Origin: Candidatus Omnitrophota bacterium
GTDB lineage: Bacteria; Omnitrophota; Omnitrophia; Omnitrophales; Aquincolibacteriaceae
DNA length: 20,723 nt
Assembly (NCBI GenBank): GCA_023247135.1
Contig: JAHFHB010000006.1
Coordinates: forward strand, 451 to 21,173
Direction of reading: 5' to 3'
Under the pieces are notes generated by a model that saw nothing but the letters and a program-made list of their open reading frames with translations, was not told where the DNA came from and made no database searches. Shown piece by piece: positions 13,990 to 20,723 of the stretch. A program made the position numbers and the translations under genes. How positions within the stretch are numbered: the stretch's first letter is position 1; each line of letters begins with the position of its first letter.

Positions 13990-15106
13990 TCTTCAGTCTC
14001 AAAGCGCACACTCCGCGTGGATCGAGCTGCGTCTGGACAATCTGGCAGTGAATCTGGCCGCCGTCAAAACACTCGCGCCCCAAGCGGAAGTTCTGGCTGT
14101 CGTGAAAGCCAATGCCTACGGCCATGGACTGCGCGAAGTGGCTCAAGCACTTGACGGACAGGTGCGCTACCTCGGCGTCTCCGCGCTGAAAGAACTGCTG
14201 GAGATCAAGACCGCAAAAATTCACACACCCGTTTTCATGTTCGGCCGTCTTTGCGAAGCTGAACTCGTACAGGCCGTTCAAATCAGCGGTCTCACGCTGA
14301 GTGTTTCGAGTTTTGAGGAGGCCTGGCAAATTTCGGAATTCGCACGCGGCGCCGGCAAACCCGCGATCATTCACATTAAAGTCGATACAGGCATGGGCCG
14401 TTTTGGCCTGCCGCTCGAAGGCGCCGTGCAGGCCGTCGAAAAAATATCCGCACTGCCCGGCCTTAACCTGGAAGGCATTTACACGCATTTCCCCACGGCT
14501 GAAACCGACGACGGTTTTGCCGAAATTCAGCTCGAAGATTTCGCGAAACTCATCCGCACGCTGGAGGGCCGCGGCATCCGTTTTGCGTTCAGGCATGCCT
14601 CCAACAGCGCGGGCATTTTCAAACGCCGGCATCCGCTCATGAACATGGTGCGGCCAGGCCTGATGCTTTACGGGATTTATCCGGAAGAGCCTTTTAAAAA
14701 AATCGCCGCGCTGGAACCGGTCTTGAGCCTGAGAGCGCGCATTGCCACGGTCAAAAACGTTGAGCCCGGCGCCACCGCGGGTTACAGCCGTGAGTTTCGC
14801 GCCAAAAAGAAAACACAGCTCGCCGTCTTGCCGCTTGGCTACAGCCACGGTTATCCCTGGAACACCTGGCGCTCAGCCAAAGTTCTGCGCGCAGGCAAAC
14901 GTTTTGCGTGCGCCGGCCGCATTTCGATGGATTACATCACGATTGATCTCGGAAATTTTCCGGCGAAACCCGGGGATGAGGTCACGCTTATCGGAGAATG
15001 CCTTGGCGATGAAATCCGCGTTGCGGATATCGCCAAATGGGCGGACACTATTCCTTACGAAATACTCACCCGGCTGGCACCCGGTTTGCCGCGCGTGATG
15101 GTTTAA
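13964..15106 (+). CDS. alr: Alanine racemase
   Basis: This PLP enzyme interconverts L- and D-alanine for peptidoglycan. The ATG at 13964 is chosen because GAGGAAAGG lies just upstream; an earlier in-frame start would add 16 residues from inside tsaB. The product has 380 residues. Key features are the PLP lysine in AVVKANAYGHG (Lys48), HIKVDTGMGRFG (137-148), MVRPGLMLYGIYP (228-240), the catalytic tyrosine in TAGYSREF (Tyr274), LPLGYSHGYP (289-298) and CAGRISMDYITIDL (316-329). The usual GYxDGYPR appears here as GYSHGYPW, with the Asp replaced by Ser-His, a modest deviation. The overlap with tsaB and a nine-base gap to birA place it in a housekeeping operon. Confidence 0.95.
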   Translation: MPRPQRSADLQSQSAHSAWIELRLDNLAVNLAAVKTLAPQAEVLAVVKANAYGHGLREVAQALDGQVRYLGVSALKELLEIKTAKIHTPVFMFGRLCEAELVQAVQISGLTLSVSSFEEAWQISEFARGAGKPAIIHIKVDTGMGRFGLPLEGAVQAVEKISALPGLNLEGIYTHFPTAETDDGFAEIQLEDFAKLIRTLEGRGIRFAFRHASNSAGIFKRRHPLMNMVRPGLMLYGIYPEEPFKKIAALEPVLSLRARIATVKNVEPGATAGYSREFRAKKKTQLAVLPLGYSHGYPWNTWRSAKVLRAGKRFACAGRISMDYITIDLGNFPAKPGDEVTLIGECLGDEIRVADIAKWADTIPYEILTRLAPGLPRVMV

Positions 15107-15115
15107 CCCGGGGGC

Positions 15116-15673
15116 ATGATGAAATTTAAAATCGAACACCTCACTGAGACCGACTCGACTAACACGCTTGCGCGCAGTTATGCCGCCCAAGGCGCCGCCG
15201 AGGGCCTGGTGATTTTCGCCGACTTTCAAACCGAGGGCCGCGGCAAACAGGGCCATGTCTGGGTCTCGCCCAAAGGCAAAGACCTGCTTTTTTCCCTGCT
15301 GGTCCGTCCGCCGGTGTCTGCCAGCAAGGCGCCTATGATCACCCAGATTGCCTGCCGCGCCGTTGCAGCGGTCCTTAAAAATTACGGAATCGAGACCGAA
15401 TTCAAAATGCCAAATGACGTTCTGTACCACGGCAAAAAAATCTGCGGCTCGCTGGTAGAGGCTGAAAGCTCAGCGGGAAAATTAGAAATGGCCGTCATTG
15501 GCGTCGGGTTGAACGTCAATACAAACGCCGATGAAATTTTCTCCGAAGGGATTTCAATGAAAATGGTGACGGGCCAAGACCATGACCGTGAGAAAATTCT
15601 CGGCGAAGTGCTGGAAGCGCTCGCACAAGGGCTGGCGCCTTTTTACGGAACGGACGCAAAAGCGCATGCCTAA
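15116..15673 (+). CDS. birA: Biotin-[acetyl-CoA-carboxylase] ligase, catalytic domain only
   Basis: The enzyme activates biotin as biotinyl-AMP and attaches it to the carrier protein of acetyl-CoA carboxylase. The 185 residues cover only the central catalytic domain. The N-terminal winged-helix DNA-binding domain of bifunctional BirA is absent, so repressor function is not expected, and the small C-terminal SH3-like domain is also missing or reduced. Motifs are TDSTN (12-16), the biotinyl-AMP loop GRGKQGHVWVSPKG (41-54, usually GRGRxGRxW), KMPNDVLYHGKKICGSLVEA (97-116, where Met replaces the usual Trp of KWPND) and VIGVGLNVN (127-135). Two ATGs are adjacent, at 15116 and 15119. The last 8 bases overlap coaX. 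Confidence 0.92.
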   Translation: MMKFKIEHLTETDSTNTLARSYAAQGAAEGLVIFADFQTEGRGKQGHVWVSPKGKDLLFSLLVRPPVSASKAPMITQIACRAVAAVLKNYGIETEFKMPNDVLYHGKKICGSLVEAESSAGKLEMAVIGVGLNVNTNADEIFSEGISMKMVTGQDHDREKILGEVLEALAQGLAPFYGTDAKAHA

Positions 15674-16442
15674 GAAATCAGACCCAAATCTCATTCTGAT
15701 GGACGCGGGCAACACTGCCCTAACCTGCGCCCTCTATTGGAAAGGCCGTGTGCATGCCGTCTATTCTATCCAAAATGACAATGTCCCAAAATTCCTGCAT
15801 AATTTTGATCTAAGTGGGTTAAATAGCATCTATAATGTTGTTTTATGTTCTGTAAACCCAGAAATGACAATGATTGTGAAGAAATGGCGCAGCCACTTTA
15901 AAGCCTTTCCACTTTTTGAAGCGGGCAAAGACCTGCGCGTACGCTTAAAACATAAGTATATTAATATCAATAAGTTAGGTATTGACCGCCAGGTCAATAT
16001 ATTCGGTGCAATCAAATCGAAACAGCTCCCGGCGGTCATTTTTGACTTTGGTACAGCCCTCACCGTAGACGTCGTCACGGCCAAGGGCGTTTTTGAGGGC
16101 GGTTTGATTATTCCGGGCCCCGGCGTGGCCCTCCAGGCTCTGGCTTCAAAAGCCGCGCTGCTCCCCAAAAAGCTTGCTTTGCCAGAGCGTGGCCTGGGTT
16201 TGATCGGACGCGACACGGCCTCCTGCATGCAGGCCGGCATCTTGCAAGGCTACAGCTCGATGAGCGAGGGGCTGGTGCGCCGCTTTAAGGCGGCCTATGG
16301 GAAAAATCTGCAAGTCATTGCAACCGGAGGCTATGCACCGATTGTGGCCAGTCAAACGCGTATTTTTGATAAAGTCGATTCCGACTGGACTCTTAAATCG
16401 CTGGCGCTGCTTTACACTGAGTGTGCCATAAAAGCTCAGTGA
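15666..16442 (+). CDS. coaX: Type III pantothenate kinase
   Basis: CoaX phosphorylates pantothenate in the first committed step of coenzyme A synthesis. It differs from CoaA in being resistant to CoA feedback. Started at the ATG at 15666, which overlaps the birA stop (ATGCCTAA), it has 258 residues, the normal size. ASKHA motifs are LMDAGNTALTCALYWKG (11-27, phosphate loop), GIDRQVN (105-111), VIFDFGTALTVDVV (124-137), GGLIIPGPG (145-153) and VIATGGYAPIV (217-227). A longer frame from 15582 lies in birA and is rejected. From about 15760 to 16015 the gene is clearly more AT-rich and uses more A/T-ending codons than its surroundings, although the protein stays intact. birA-coaX neighbours are common and sometimes fused. 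Confidence 0.94.
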   Translation: MPKKSDPNLILMDAGNTALTCALYWKGRVHAVYSIQNDNVPKFLHNFDLSGLNSIYNVVLCSVNPEMTMIVKKWRSHFKAFPLFEAGKDLRVRLKHKYININKLGIDRQVNIFGAIKSKQLPAVIFDFGTALTVDVVTAKGVFEGGLIIPGPGVALQALASKAALLPKKLALPERGLGLIGRDTASCMQAGILQGYSSMSEGLVRRFKAAYGKNLQVIATGGYAPIVASQTRIFDKVDSDWTLKSLALLYTECAIKAQ

Positions 16443-16510
16443 GTCATTCCGGCCGTAAAAAAGGCTTTCGATATCAGCCTAGCAGCCTCTCTCCGGATAT
16501 TTAAAACTAC

Positions 16511-16538
16511 TTGAATTAATGAGGGTTACCGCTAAAAT
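16511..16538 (+). promoter_or_regulatory. Predicted sigma-70-type promoter of the groE operon
   Basis: TTGAAT (16511-16516, 4 of 6) and TAAAAT (16533-16538, 5 of 6) are separated by 16 bases. The CIRCE operator starts 11 bases after the -10 box, over the expected start site, as in HrcA-controlled promoters. Confidence 0.75.
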
Positions 16539-16549
16539 ACACCCCTCAC

Positions 16550-16576
16550 TTGGCACTCGCACTTGTAGAGTGCCAA
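16550..16576 (+). promoter_or_regulatory. CIRCE operator (HrcA binding site)
   Basis: TTGGCACTC (16550-16558) and GAGTGCCAA (16568-16576) are perfect inverted arms separated by exactly 9 bases. This matches the consensus TTAGCACTC-N9-GAGTGCTAA except for a symmetric A-to-G/T-to-C change in each arm. HrcA should repress the chaperonin genes here until heat stress occupies GroE. An hrcA gene is not in the window. Confidence 0.95.
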
Positions 16577-16683
16577 ATGGCATGACGCTTGCTGCTTCCC
16601 TTTCCTGCCGCAGCGATTTTGTGTCTCAGCCGCGTGCTCAATAAACGGATTGATTTTTGGATTCCATTTTAACGATGTGACCC

Positions 16684-16713
16684 GTAGAGGCGCATTTTGA
16701 GGTTTGCCTCTAC
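16684..16713 (+). other. Hairpin in the groEL1 leader
   Basis: GTAGAGGC (16684-16691) and GCCTCTAC (16706-16713) pair perfectly around a 14-base loop, ending 10 bases before the AGGAGG ribosome site (16724-16729). It leaves the ribosome site single-stranded, so a translational or RNA-stability role is possible. Confidence 0.5.
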
Positions 16714-16733
16714 CCAAATAACCAGGAGGAAGT

Positions 16734-18392
16734 ATGGCTAAGCAGATTCTGTTCGATGAAGAAGCGCGCCGCGCGATTCAGCGCGGAGTTGATAAATTGG
16801 CAAACGCGGTCAAGGTAACCCTCGGTCCCAAGGGCCGCAATGTCGTGATTGAAAAAAAGTTCGGCTCCCCCACCATCACCAAAGACGGTGTGACGGTTGC
16901 CAAGGAAATCGAGCTTGAAGATGTGTATGAAAACATGGGCGCCCAGATGGTCAAGGAAGTCGCTTCCAAGACCTCCGATGCCGCCGGTGACGGAACCACG
17001 ACCGCAACGGTGCTTGCCCAGGCGATTTACCGCGAAGGCCTGAAAAACGTCACGGCCGGCGCCAACCCCATGTCGCTCAAGCGCGGCATTGATAAAGCGG
17101 TGGAAGCTGTGGTCGAAAAACTCAGCGAACTCGCCAAAGACATCAAAGACAAAAAAGAAATCGCGCAAGTGGCGACGATCGCGGCCAACGCGGACCAGGA
17201 AATCGGCAATCAAATCGCCGAAGCCATGGAAAAAGTCGGCAAAGACGGCGTGATCACCGTAGAAGAATCTAAGAGCATGGCCACGGAACTCAAATTAACC
17301 GAGGGCATGCAGTCTGACCAAGGCTACCTCTCTCCGTACTTCGTGACGGACCCGGAACGCATGGAAGCCTCTCTGGAAGACGTGTACGTGCTCATCCATG
17401 AGAAAAAAATCTCCGCGATGAAGGACCTTCTGCCGATTCTCGAAGCGACCGCCAAAGCCGGCAAGCCGCTTCTGATCGTCGCCGAAGAAGTCGAAGGCGA
17501 AGCGCTCGCCACGCTCGTGGTCAATAAAATCCGCGGCACGCTGAATGTCTGCGCCGTGAAAGCGCCCGGATTCGGCGACCGCCGCAAGGCCATGCTGGAA
17601 GATATCGCGATTCTGACCGGCGGCCGTGCAGTCACCGAAGACCTCGGGATTAAACTCGAGAATGTGACGTTGAAAGATCTGGGCCGCGTGAAACGCGCCA
17701 CGATCGACAAAGAAACCACCACGCTGGTCGAAGGCGCGGGTAAACAGCAGGATATCAGCGCGCGCGTCGGCCAGCTGCGCAAGCAGATCGAAAACACCGA
17801 TTCCGATTACGACAAGGAAAAACTCCAGGAACGCCTGGCCAAACTTGCGGGCGGTGTGGCCGTGATCAATGTCGGCGCCTCCACGGAAATGGAAATGAAG
17901 GAAAAGAAAGCCCGCGTCGAAGACGCGCTGCACGCCACACGCGCAGCCGTTGAAGAAGGCATTTGCCCGGGCGGCGGAGTCGCTTTACTGCGCGCGGCCC
18001 TGGCGCTTGATTCTCTGAAGCTCAAGGGCGATGAGAAGGTCGGCGCGGACATCATCCGGCGCGCCTTGCAAGAACCCCTGCGCCAGATTGCCGAAAATGC
18101 CGGCGCGGAAGGTTCCGTTATCGTCAATCGCGTGCTTTCAGAGAAACCCAATGTCGGTTTTAACGCGGCCACCGGCGAGTTCGAAGATTTGATCGCCGCC
18201 GGCGTCGTAGATCCCAAGAAAGTCACCCGCAGCGCCCTGCAAAATGCGGCCAGCGTTGCTGGTCTGCTTTTGATGACCGAAGCGCTCGTGGCCGACCTCC
18301 CGGAAGAAGAAAAAGCCCCGGCAATGCCCGGCGGCGGCGGGATGGGGGGCATGGGCGGCATGGGTGGTATGGGCGGCATGGGTGGTTTTTAA
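16734..18392 (+). CDS. groEL: Chaperonin GroEL, paralog 1, with GGM tail
   Basis: This 552-residue subunit forms the tetradecameric Hsp60 folding chamber with GroES. Conserved ATPase elements are present: TLGPKGRNVV (29-38), ITKDGVTVAKEIELED (48-63, Asp51), AAGDGTTTATVLAQAI (84-98, Asp86) and DALHATRAAVEEGICPGGGVALL. The apical substrate groove keeps GYLSPYF, although the preceding MQFDR of E. coli reads MQSDQ. The C-terminus is a glycine-methionine tail (repeated GGM, ending GGF), as in canonical housekeeping GroEL. An AGGAGG at 16724-16729 supports the ATG. It stands first in the operon, before groES, which is the reverse of the usual order. Expression should follow CIRCE/HrcA and heat stress. 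Confidence 0.97.
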   Translation: MAKQILFDEEARRAIQRGVDKLANAVKVTLGPKGRNVVIEKKFGSPTITKDGVTVAKEIELEDVYENMGAQMVKEVASKTSDAAGDGTTTATVLAQAIYREGLKNVTAGANPMSLKRGIDKAVEAVVEKLSELAKDIKDKKEIAQVATIAANADQEIGNQIAEAMEKVGKDGVITVEESKSMATELKLTEGMQSDQGYLSPYFVTDPERMEASLEDVYVLIHEKKISAMKDLLPILEATAKAGKPLLIVAEEVEGEALATLVVNKIRGTLNVCAVKAPGFGDRRKAMLEDIAILTGGRAVTEDLGIKLENVTLKDLGRVKRATIDKETTTLVEGAGKQQDISARVGQLRKQIENTDSDYDKEKLQERLAKLAGGVAVINVGASTEMEMKEKKARVEDALHATRAAVEEGICPGGGVALLRAALALDSLKLKGDEKVGADIIRRALQEPLRQIAENAGAEGSVIVNRVLSEKPNVGFNAATGEFEDLIAAGVVDPKKVTRSALQNAASVAGLLLMTEALVADLPEEEKAPAMPGGGGMGGMGGMGGMGGMGGF

Positions 18393-18448
18393 GCCGGCCA
18401 AATTTTAAATACTAAAAATTTTAAACAAACTAATTAGAGGAGAACGTT

Positions 18449-18739
18449 ATGAAAGTAAAACCCCTGGGCGACAAATTGCTGGTGCAGGTTCTTGAAGCGG
18501 AAGAGAAAACCAAAGGCGGCATCATTCTTCCCGACACGGCGAAGGAAGAAAAGACCGAAGGGAAAGTCATTTCGGTCGGTGCTGGAAAAACGCTTGAGTC
18601 CGGCAAAGTTCAACCGCTCGAAGTGAAAAAAGGCGATAAAGTTATCTTCGGGAAATATGCCGGGGATGAGCTGCTCATCGAAGGCAAGAAGCACAAGATT
18701 CTCAAAGAGAGCGAAATCCTCGCCGTTTACGAAGAATAA
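18449..18739 (+). CDS. groES: Co-chaperonin GroES
   Basis: The 96-residue Hsp10 lid forms a seven-membered dome that caps GroEL and triggers folding in the enclosed chamber. The N-terminus MKVKPLGDKLLVQVLEAEEK and the mobile loop KTKGGIILPDTAKEEKTEG (20-38), with the hydrophobic IIL that binds GroEL, are typical. So are GDKVIFGKYAGDEL (61-74) and the C-terminal EILAVYE. It has an AGAGGAG ribosome site. A 56-base AT-rich spacer separates it from groEL1, and 11 bases separate it from groEL2. It is the only groES in the window and may serve both GroEL paralogs. Confidence 0.97.
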   Translation: MKVKPLGDKLLVQVLEAEEKTKGGIILPDTAKEEKTEGKVISVGAGKTLESGKVQPLEVKKGDKVIFGKYAGDELLIEGKKHKILKESEILAVYEE

Positions 18740-18750
18740 GGGAGAACACC

Positions 18751-20373
18751 ATGGCAAAACAACTATCGTATTCTGAAGAGGCCCGCCGGCGCCTGAAACG
18801 CGGCGTGGATATCCTCGCCAAGACCGTCGGCGTCACGCTCGGCCCGCGCGGCCGCAACGTGGTGCTTGGCCGCAAGTTTGGCGCGCCCACGATCACCAAA
18901 GACGGCGTGTCCGTCGCCAAGGAAATTGAACTGAAGGACCCGTATGAAAATATGGGCGCTCAGATGGTGCGTGAAGTCGCCGAGAAAACGTCCGATCAGG
19001 CCGGCGACGGCACTACCACCGCCACGGTGCTGGCGCAAGCTATCGTCAGTGAAGGCTTGAAAAACGTCACCGCCGGCGCTAACCCGATGTCGCTGAAACG
19101 CGGCATTGATAAGGCAGTTGCCGCCGTGGTTGCGCATCTGAAAACGCTCTCAAAAAATGTGAGCGGCAAAGAGGACATTCAGTCCATTGGCAGCATTTCA
19201 GCCAACGGCGATGCCGCCATCGGCAAGCTGCTTGCAGACGCGCTTGAAAAAGTGGGAAAAAACGGCGTGATCACGGTTGAAGAATCCAACACGCTGCAGA
19301 CGACCCTTGATTTTGTCGAGGGCATGCAGTTTGACCGCGGTTATGTGTCGCCGTATTTCATCACGGACACTGAACGCATGGAAGCCGTGCTGAAAGATCC
19401 TTTCATTCTTCTTTTCGAAAAGAAGATCACCTCCATCAAGGAACTTGTTCCGGTGCTGGAAAAAGTTGCCCAGCTCGGCAAGCCGCTGGTCCTGATCGCC
19501 GAAGATATTGAAGGCGAAGCCCTGGCCACGCTTGTGGTCAACAAAATCCGCGGCGTGCTCAATGTGGTGGCTGTCAAGGCTCCTGGATTCGGCGATCGAC
19601 GCAAAGATCTGATGGAAGACATTGCGATTCTCACCAAAGCCAAGTTTATTTCCGAAGATCTTGGCGTGAAGCTTGAGAATATCGATGTGACCATGCTCGG
19701 CCGCGCAGAGCGCGTGGTGATTGAAAAAGAAAATACTACGATCATCGGCGGCGTGGGTTCCCAAAAGGACATCAAGGCGCGCTGTGAGTTGATCAAGGCG
19801 CAAGGCGAAAAGTCGGATTCCGACTACGACAAGGAAAAACTGCAGGAACGCCTGGCCAAACTTTCGGGCGGCGTGGCCGTGATTAAAGTCGGCGCAGCCA
19901 CCGAGATTGAGCTCAAGGAAAAGAAGGCCCGCATGGAAGACGCCCTGCACGCAACGCGCGCCGCCGTGGAAGAAGGCATTGTCCCGGGCGGTTCGGTCGC
20001 GCTGCTGCGCTCCATTCCCGCGCTCGACAAGGTCAATCTCACGGGTGACGAAAAGACCGGCGTCGATATTATCCGCCGCGCGCTCGAAGAACCCCTGCGC
20101 CGTATTTCTGAAAATGCGGGCTTTGACGGTTCTGTCGTGGTCAAGACGGTTTGTGAAAGCAAGGGCAACCAGGGTTTCAATGCCCAGACCGGCGAGTATG
20201 AAGATCTCGTGAAAGCCGGCGTCATCGACCCGACCAAAGTGGTTCGCTCAGCGCTTGAGAACGCGGCCAGTATTGCCGGCCTGTTCCTCACGACCGAATG
20301 CGCCATCAGCGACAAGCCGAAAGAAGAGAGTAAAAAAGCGGCTGCTTCGTATAGCGGAGAAGATTTCGAGTAA
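18751..20373 (+). CDS. groEL2: Chaperonin GroEL, paralog 2, without GGM tail
   Basis: This 540-residue second Hsp60 is similar to paralog 1 throughout, with intact TLGPRGRNVV, ITKDGVSVAKEIELKD (Asp51), AGDGTTTATVLA (Asp86) and DALHATRAAVEEG. It is therefore probably an active ATPase. The apical region is nearer the E. coli text (GMQFDRGYVSPYF). Differences are the C-terminus, which lacks GGM repeats and ends in a Ser/Lys/acidic stretch (KEESKKAAASYSGEDFE), and GGSVALL where the nucleotide-pocket motif is normally GGGVALL. A GGGAGA ribosome site lies in the 11-base gap after groES. It probably arose by duplication and may handle specialised substrates or form mixed rings; this is inference. 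A Rho-independent terminator follows. Confidence 0.96.
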   Translation: MAKQLSYSEEARRRLKRGVDILAKTVGVTLGPRGRNVVLGRKFGAPTITKDGVSVAKEIELKDPYENMGAQMVREVAEKTSDQAGDGTTTATVLAQAIVSEGLKNVTAGANPMSLKRGIDKAVAAVVAHLKTLSKNVSGKEDIQSIGSISANGDAAIGKLLADALEKVGKNGVITVEESNTLQTTLDFVEGMQFDRGYVSPYFITDTERMEAVLKDPFILLFEKKITSIKELVPVLEKVAQLGKPLVLIAEDIEGEALATLVVNKIRGVLNVVAVKAPGFGDRRKDLMEDIAILTKAKFISEDLGVKLENIDVTMLGRAERVVIEKENTTIIGGVGSQKDIKARCELIKAQGEKSDSDYDKEKLQERLAKLSGGVAVIKVGAATEIELKEKKARMEDALHATRAAVEEGIVPGGSVALLRSIPALDKVNLTGDEKTGVDIIRRALEEPLRRISENAGFDGSVVVKTVCESKGNQGFNAQTGEYEDLVKAGVIDPTKVVRSALENAASIAGLFLTTECAISDKPKEESKKAAASYSGEDFE

Positions 20374-20401
20374 CTCTCTCGGAGAACGAAACGAGCTAAA
20401 G

Positions 20402-20437
20402 CGCCCAGCATGTTTCTATGCTGGGCGTTTTTCTTTT
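20402..20437 (+). terminator. Rho-independent terminator of the groE operon
   Basis: CGCCCAGCAT (20402-20411) and ATGCTGGGCG (20418-20427) form a 10-base-pair stem with a six-base loop, followed by TTTTTCTTTT. It lies 28 bases after the groEL2 stop. Confidence 0.93.
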
Positions 20438-20467
20438 ATGGTAGGGGCGTATTGCGGTCAACAATAT

Positions 20468-20550
20468 GTCATCCCCGCATGCTTCTAGCGGGGATCCATC
20501 TTCGTTTTGTTTGGAAAGATGGGATGGATTCCCGCTTTCGCGGGAATGAC
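20468..20550. repeat. REP-like inverted pair
   Basis: A left unit beginning TGTCATCCCCGC and a right unit ending GCGGGAATGAC face each other, with complementary GGGGATCCATC and GGATGGATTCCC parts between. Their conceptual translation gives the familiar RHSRESGNP string typical of this widespread REP type. A related motif occurs in the element at 12262-12427. Confidence 0.85.
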
Positions 20551-20670
20551 GCAATGCTAACGGCAATGCGTACATGACAGTATCGGTTTCCACACCGGTG
20601 CGGGAATGACGCAATGCTAACGGCAATGCGTACATGACAGTATCGGTTTCCACACCGGTGCGGGAATGAC
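20540..20670. repeat. 60-base tandem repeat, about 2.2 copies
   Basis: The unit starting GCGGGAATGACGCAATGCTA at 20540 is repeated exactly at 20600, and its first 11 bases again at 20660. Each unit carries one half of the REP motif, so the array looks like local amplification of REP plus flank. It could also be an assembly artefact of a repeat. Confidence 0.93.
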
Positions 20671-20704
20671 AAAGACGGAAAATTCAGGAGTAGCAACGAA
20701 ACCT

Positions 20705-20723
20705 ATGCCTTCTTCAAAATCTT
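20705..20723 (+). CDS. Possible start of the next gene, truncated by the window
   Basis: An ATG at 20705 opens MPSSKS and runs off the right edge. AGGAG lies at 20686-20690, 14 bases upstream, which is longer than usual spacing. Six codons are too few to identify anything. Confidence 0.25.

Larger units (their letters stand above)
16443..16733. other. Control region of the groE operon
   Basis: The 291-base gap between coaX and groEL1 holds the predicted promoter, the CIRCE operator and a leader of nearly 190 bases with a hairpin near its end. No gene was found in it. There is no obvious terminator for the tsaB-coaX operon, so some read-through into groEL1 is possible. Confidence 0.6.

Noticed and set aside
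13889..14848. A 319-codon minus-strand open frame opposite alr
   Set aside because: Alanine racemase on the plus strand has all catalytic motifs; the opposing frame has none.
15980..15999. 8-base-pair palindrome TATTGACC/GGTCAATA as an operator
   Set aside because: It is inside coaX and encodes the conserved GIDRQVN motif, so chance under coding constraint is the simpler explanation; it is only mentioned in the coaX composition note.
20468..20670. CRISPR array
   Set aside because: The repeated 60-base units are identical from end to end with no unique spacers, and no cas genes are near.

Overview
The window is GC-rich bacterial chromosomal DNA with tightly packed genes, short or overlapping gene junctions and clear Shine-Dalgarno sites. 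No ribosomal or transfer RNA gene was recognised, so the host can only be inferred. The combination of LL-diaminopimelate aminotransferase (dapL), an FbaB-type class I aldolase, a HrcA/CIRCE-controlled chaperonin operon with two GroEL paralogs, and repeated hairpins of the GTGCC-AGG-CAC and GGGGACAGG kind is compatible with a free-living Gram-negative lineage such as the PVC/Omnitrophota group. That assignment is an inference and should be tested by phylogeny.

Layout. Positions 1-160 hold the start of a secreted protein on the minus strand, running out of the window. A 370-base hairpin-rich gap with the first copy of a 58-base perfect inverted repeat follows. Positions 531-5780 form a plus-strand cluster: a DedA membrane protein overlapping a complete branched-chain amino acid ABC transporter, livK-livH-livM-livG-livF. 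The second copy of the 58-base repeat lies exactly at the livK stop codon, between the binding protein and the permease genes. Positions 5762-9014 are minus strand: an unrecognised six-helix membrane protein, an FbaB-type aldolase and an MscS channel. The 489-base gap 9015-9503 contains several strong hairpins and a roughly 146-base nested inverted-repeat element in front of dapL. It is the least explained sequence in the window.

Positions 10724-12991 are an accessory patch on the minus strand: an ORF6N (phage antirepressor-type) protein, a secreted FG-GAP/VCBS-like protein, a composite palindromic repeat and a BrnT/BrnA-like toxin-antitoxin pair. Just beyond it is a possible coding remnant. 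Positions 13273-16442 are a plus-strand housekeeping operon: tsaB (tRNA t6A modification), alr (D-alanine for the cell wall), a catalytic-domain-only birA (biotin attachment) and coaX (CoA synthesis), with overlapping or nearly abutting reading frames.

Positions 16511-20437 are a heat-shock unit: a sigma-70-like promoter, a perfect CIRCE operator, groEL1, groES, groEL2 and a Rho-independent terminator. The order groEL-groES-groEL is unusual, because groES normally leads. The last 260 bases carry a REP-like inverted pair and a 60-base tandem duplication.

No CRISPR array, transposase, integrase or complete prophage was seen. The best candidates for undescribed biology are the structured element upstream of dapL, the 58-base dispersed palindrome inside the liv operon, the two-GroEL operon and the unrecognised membrane protein.
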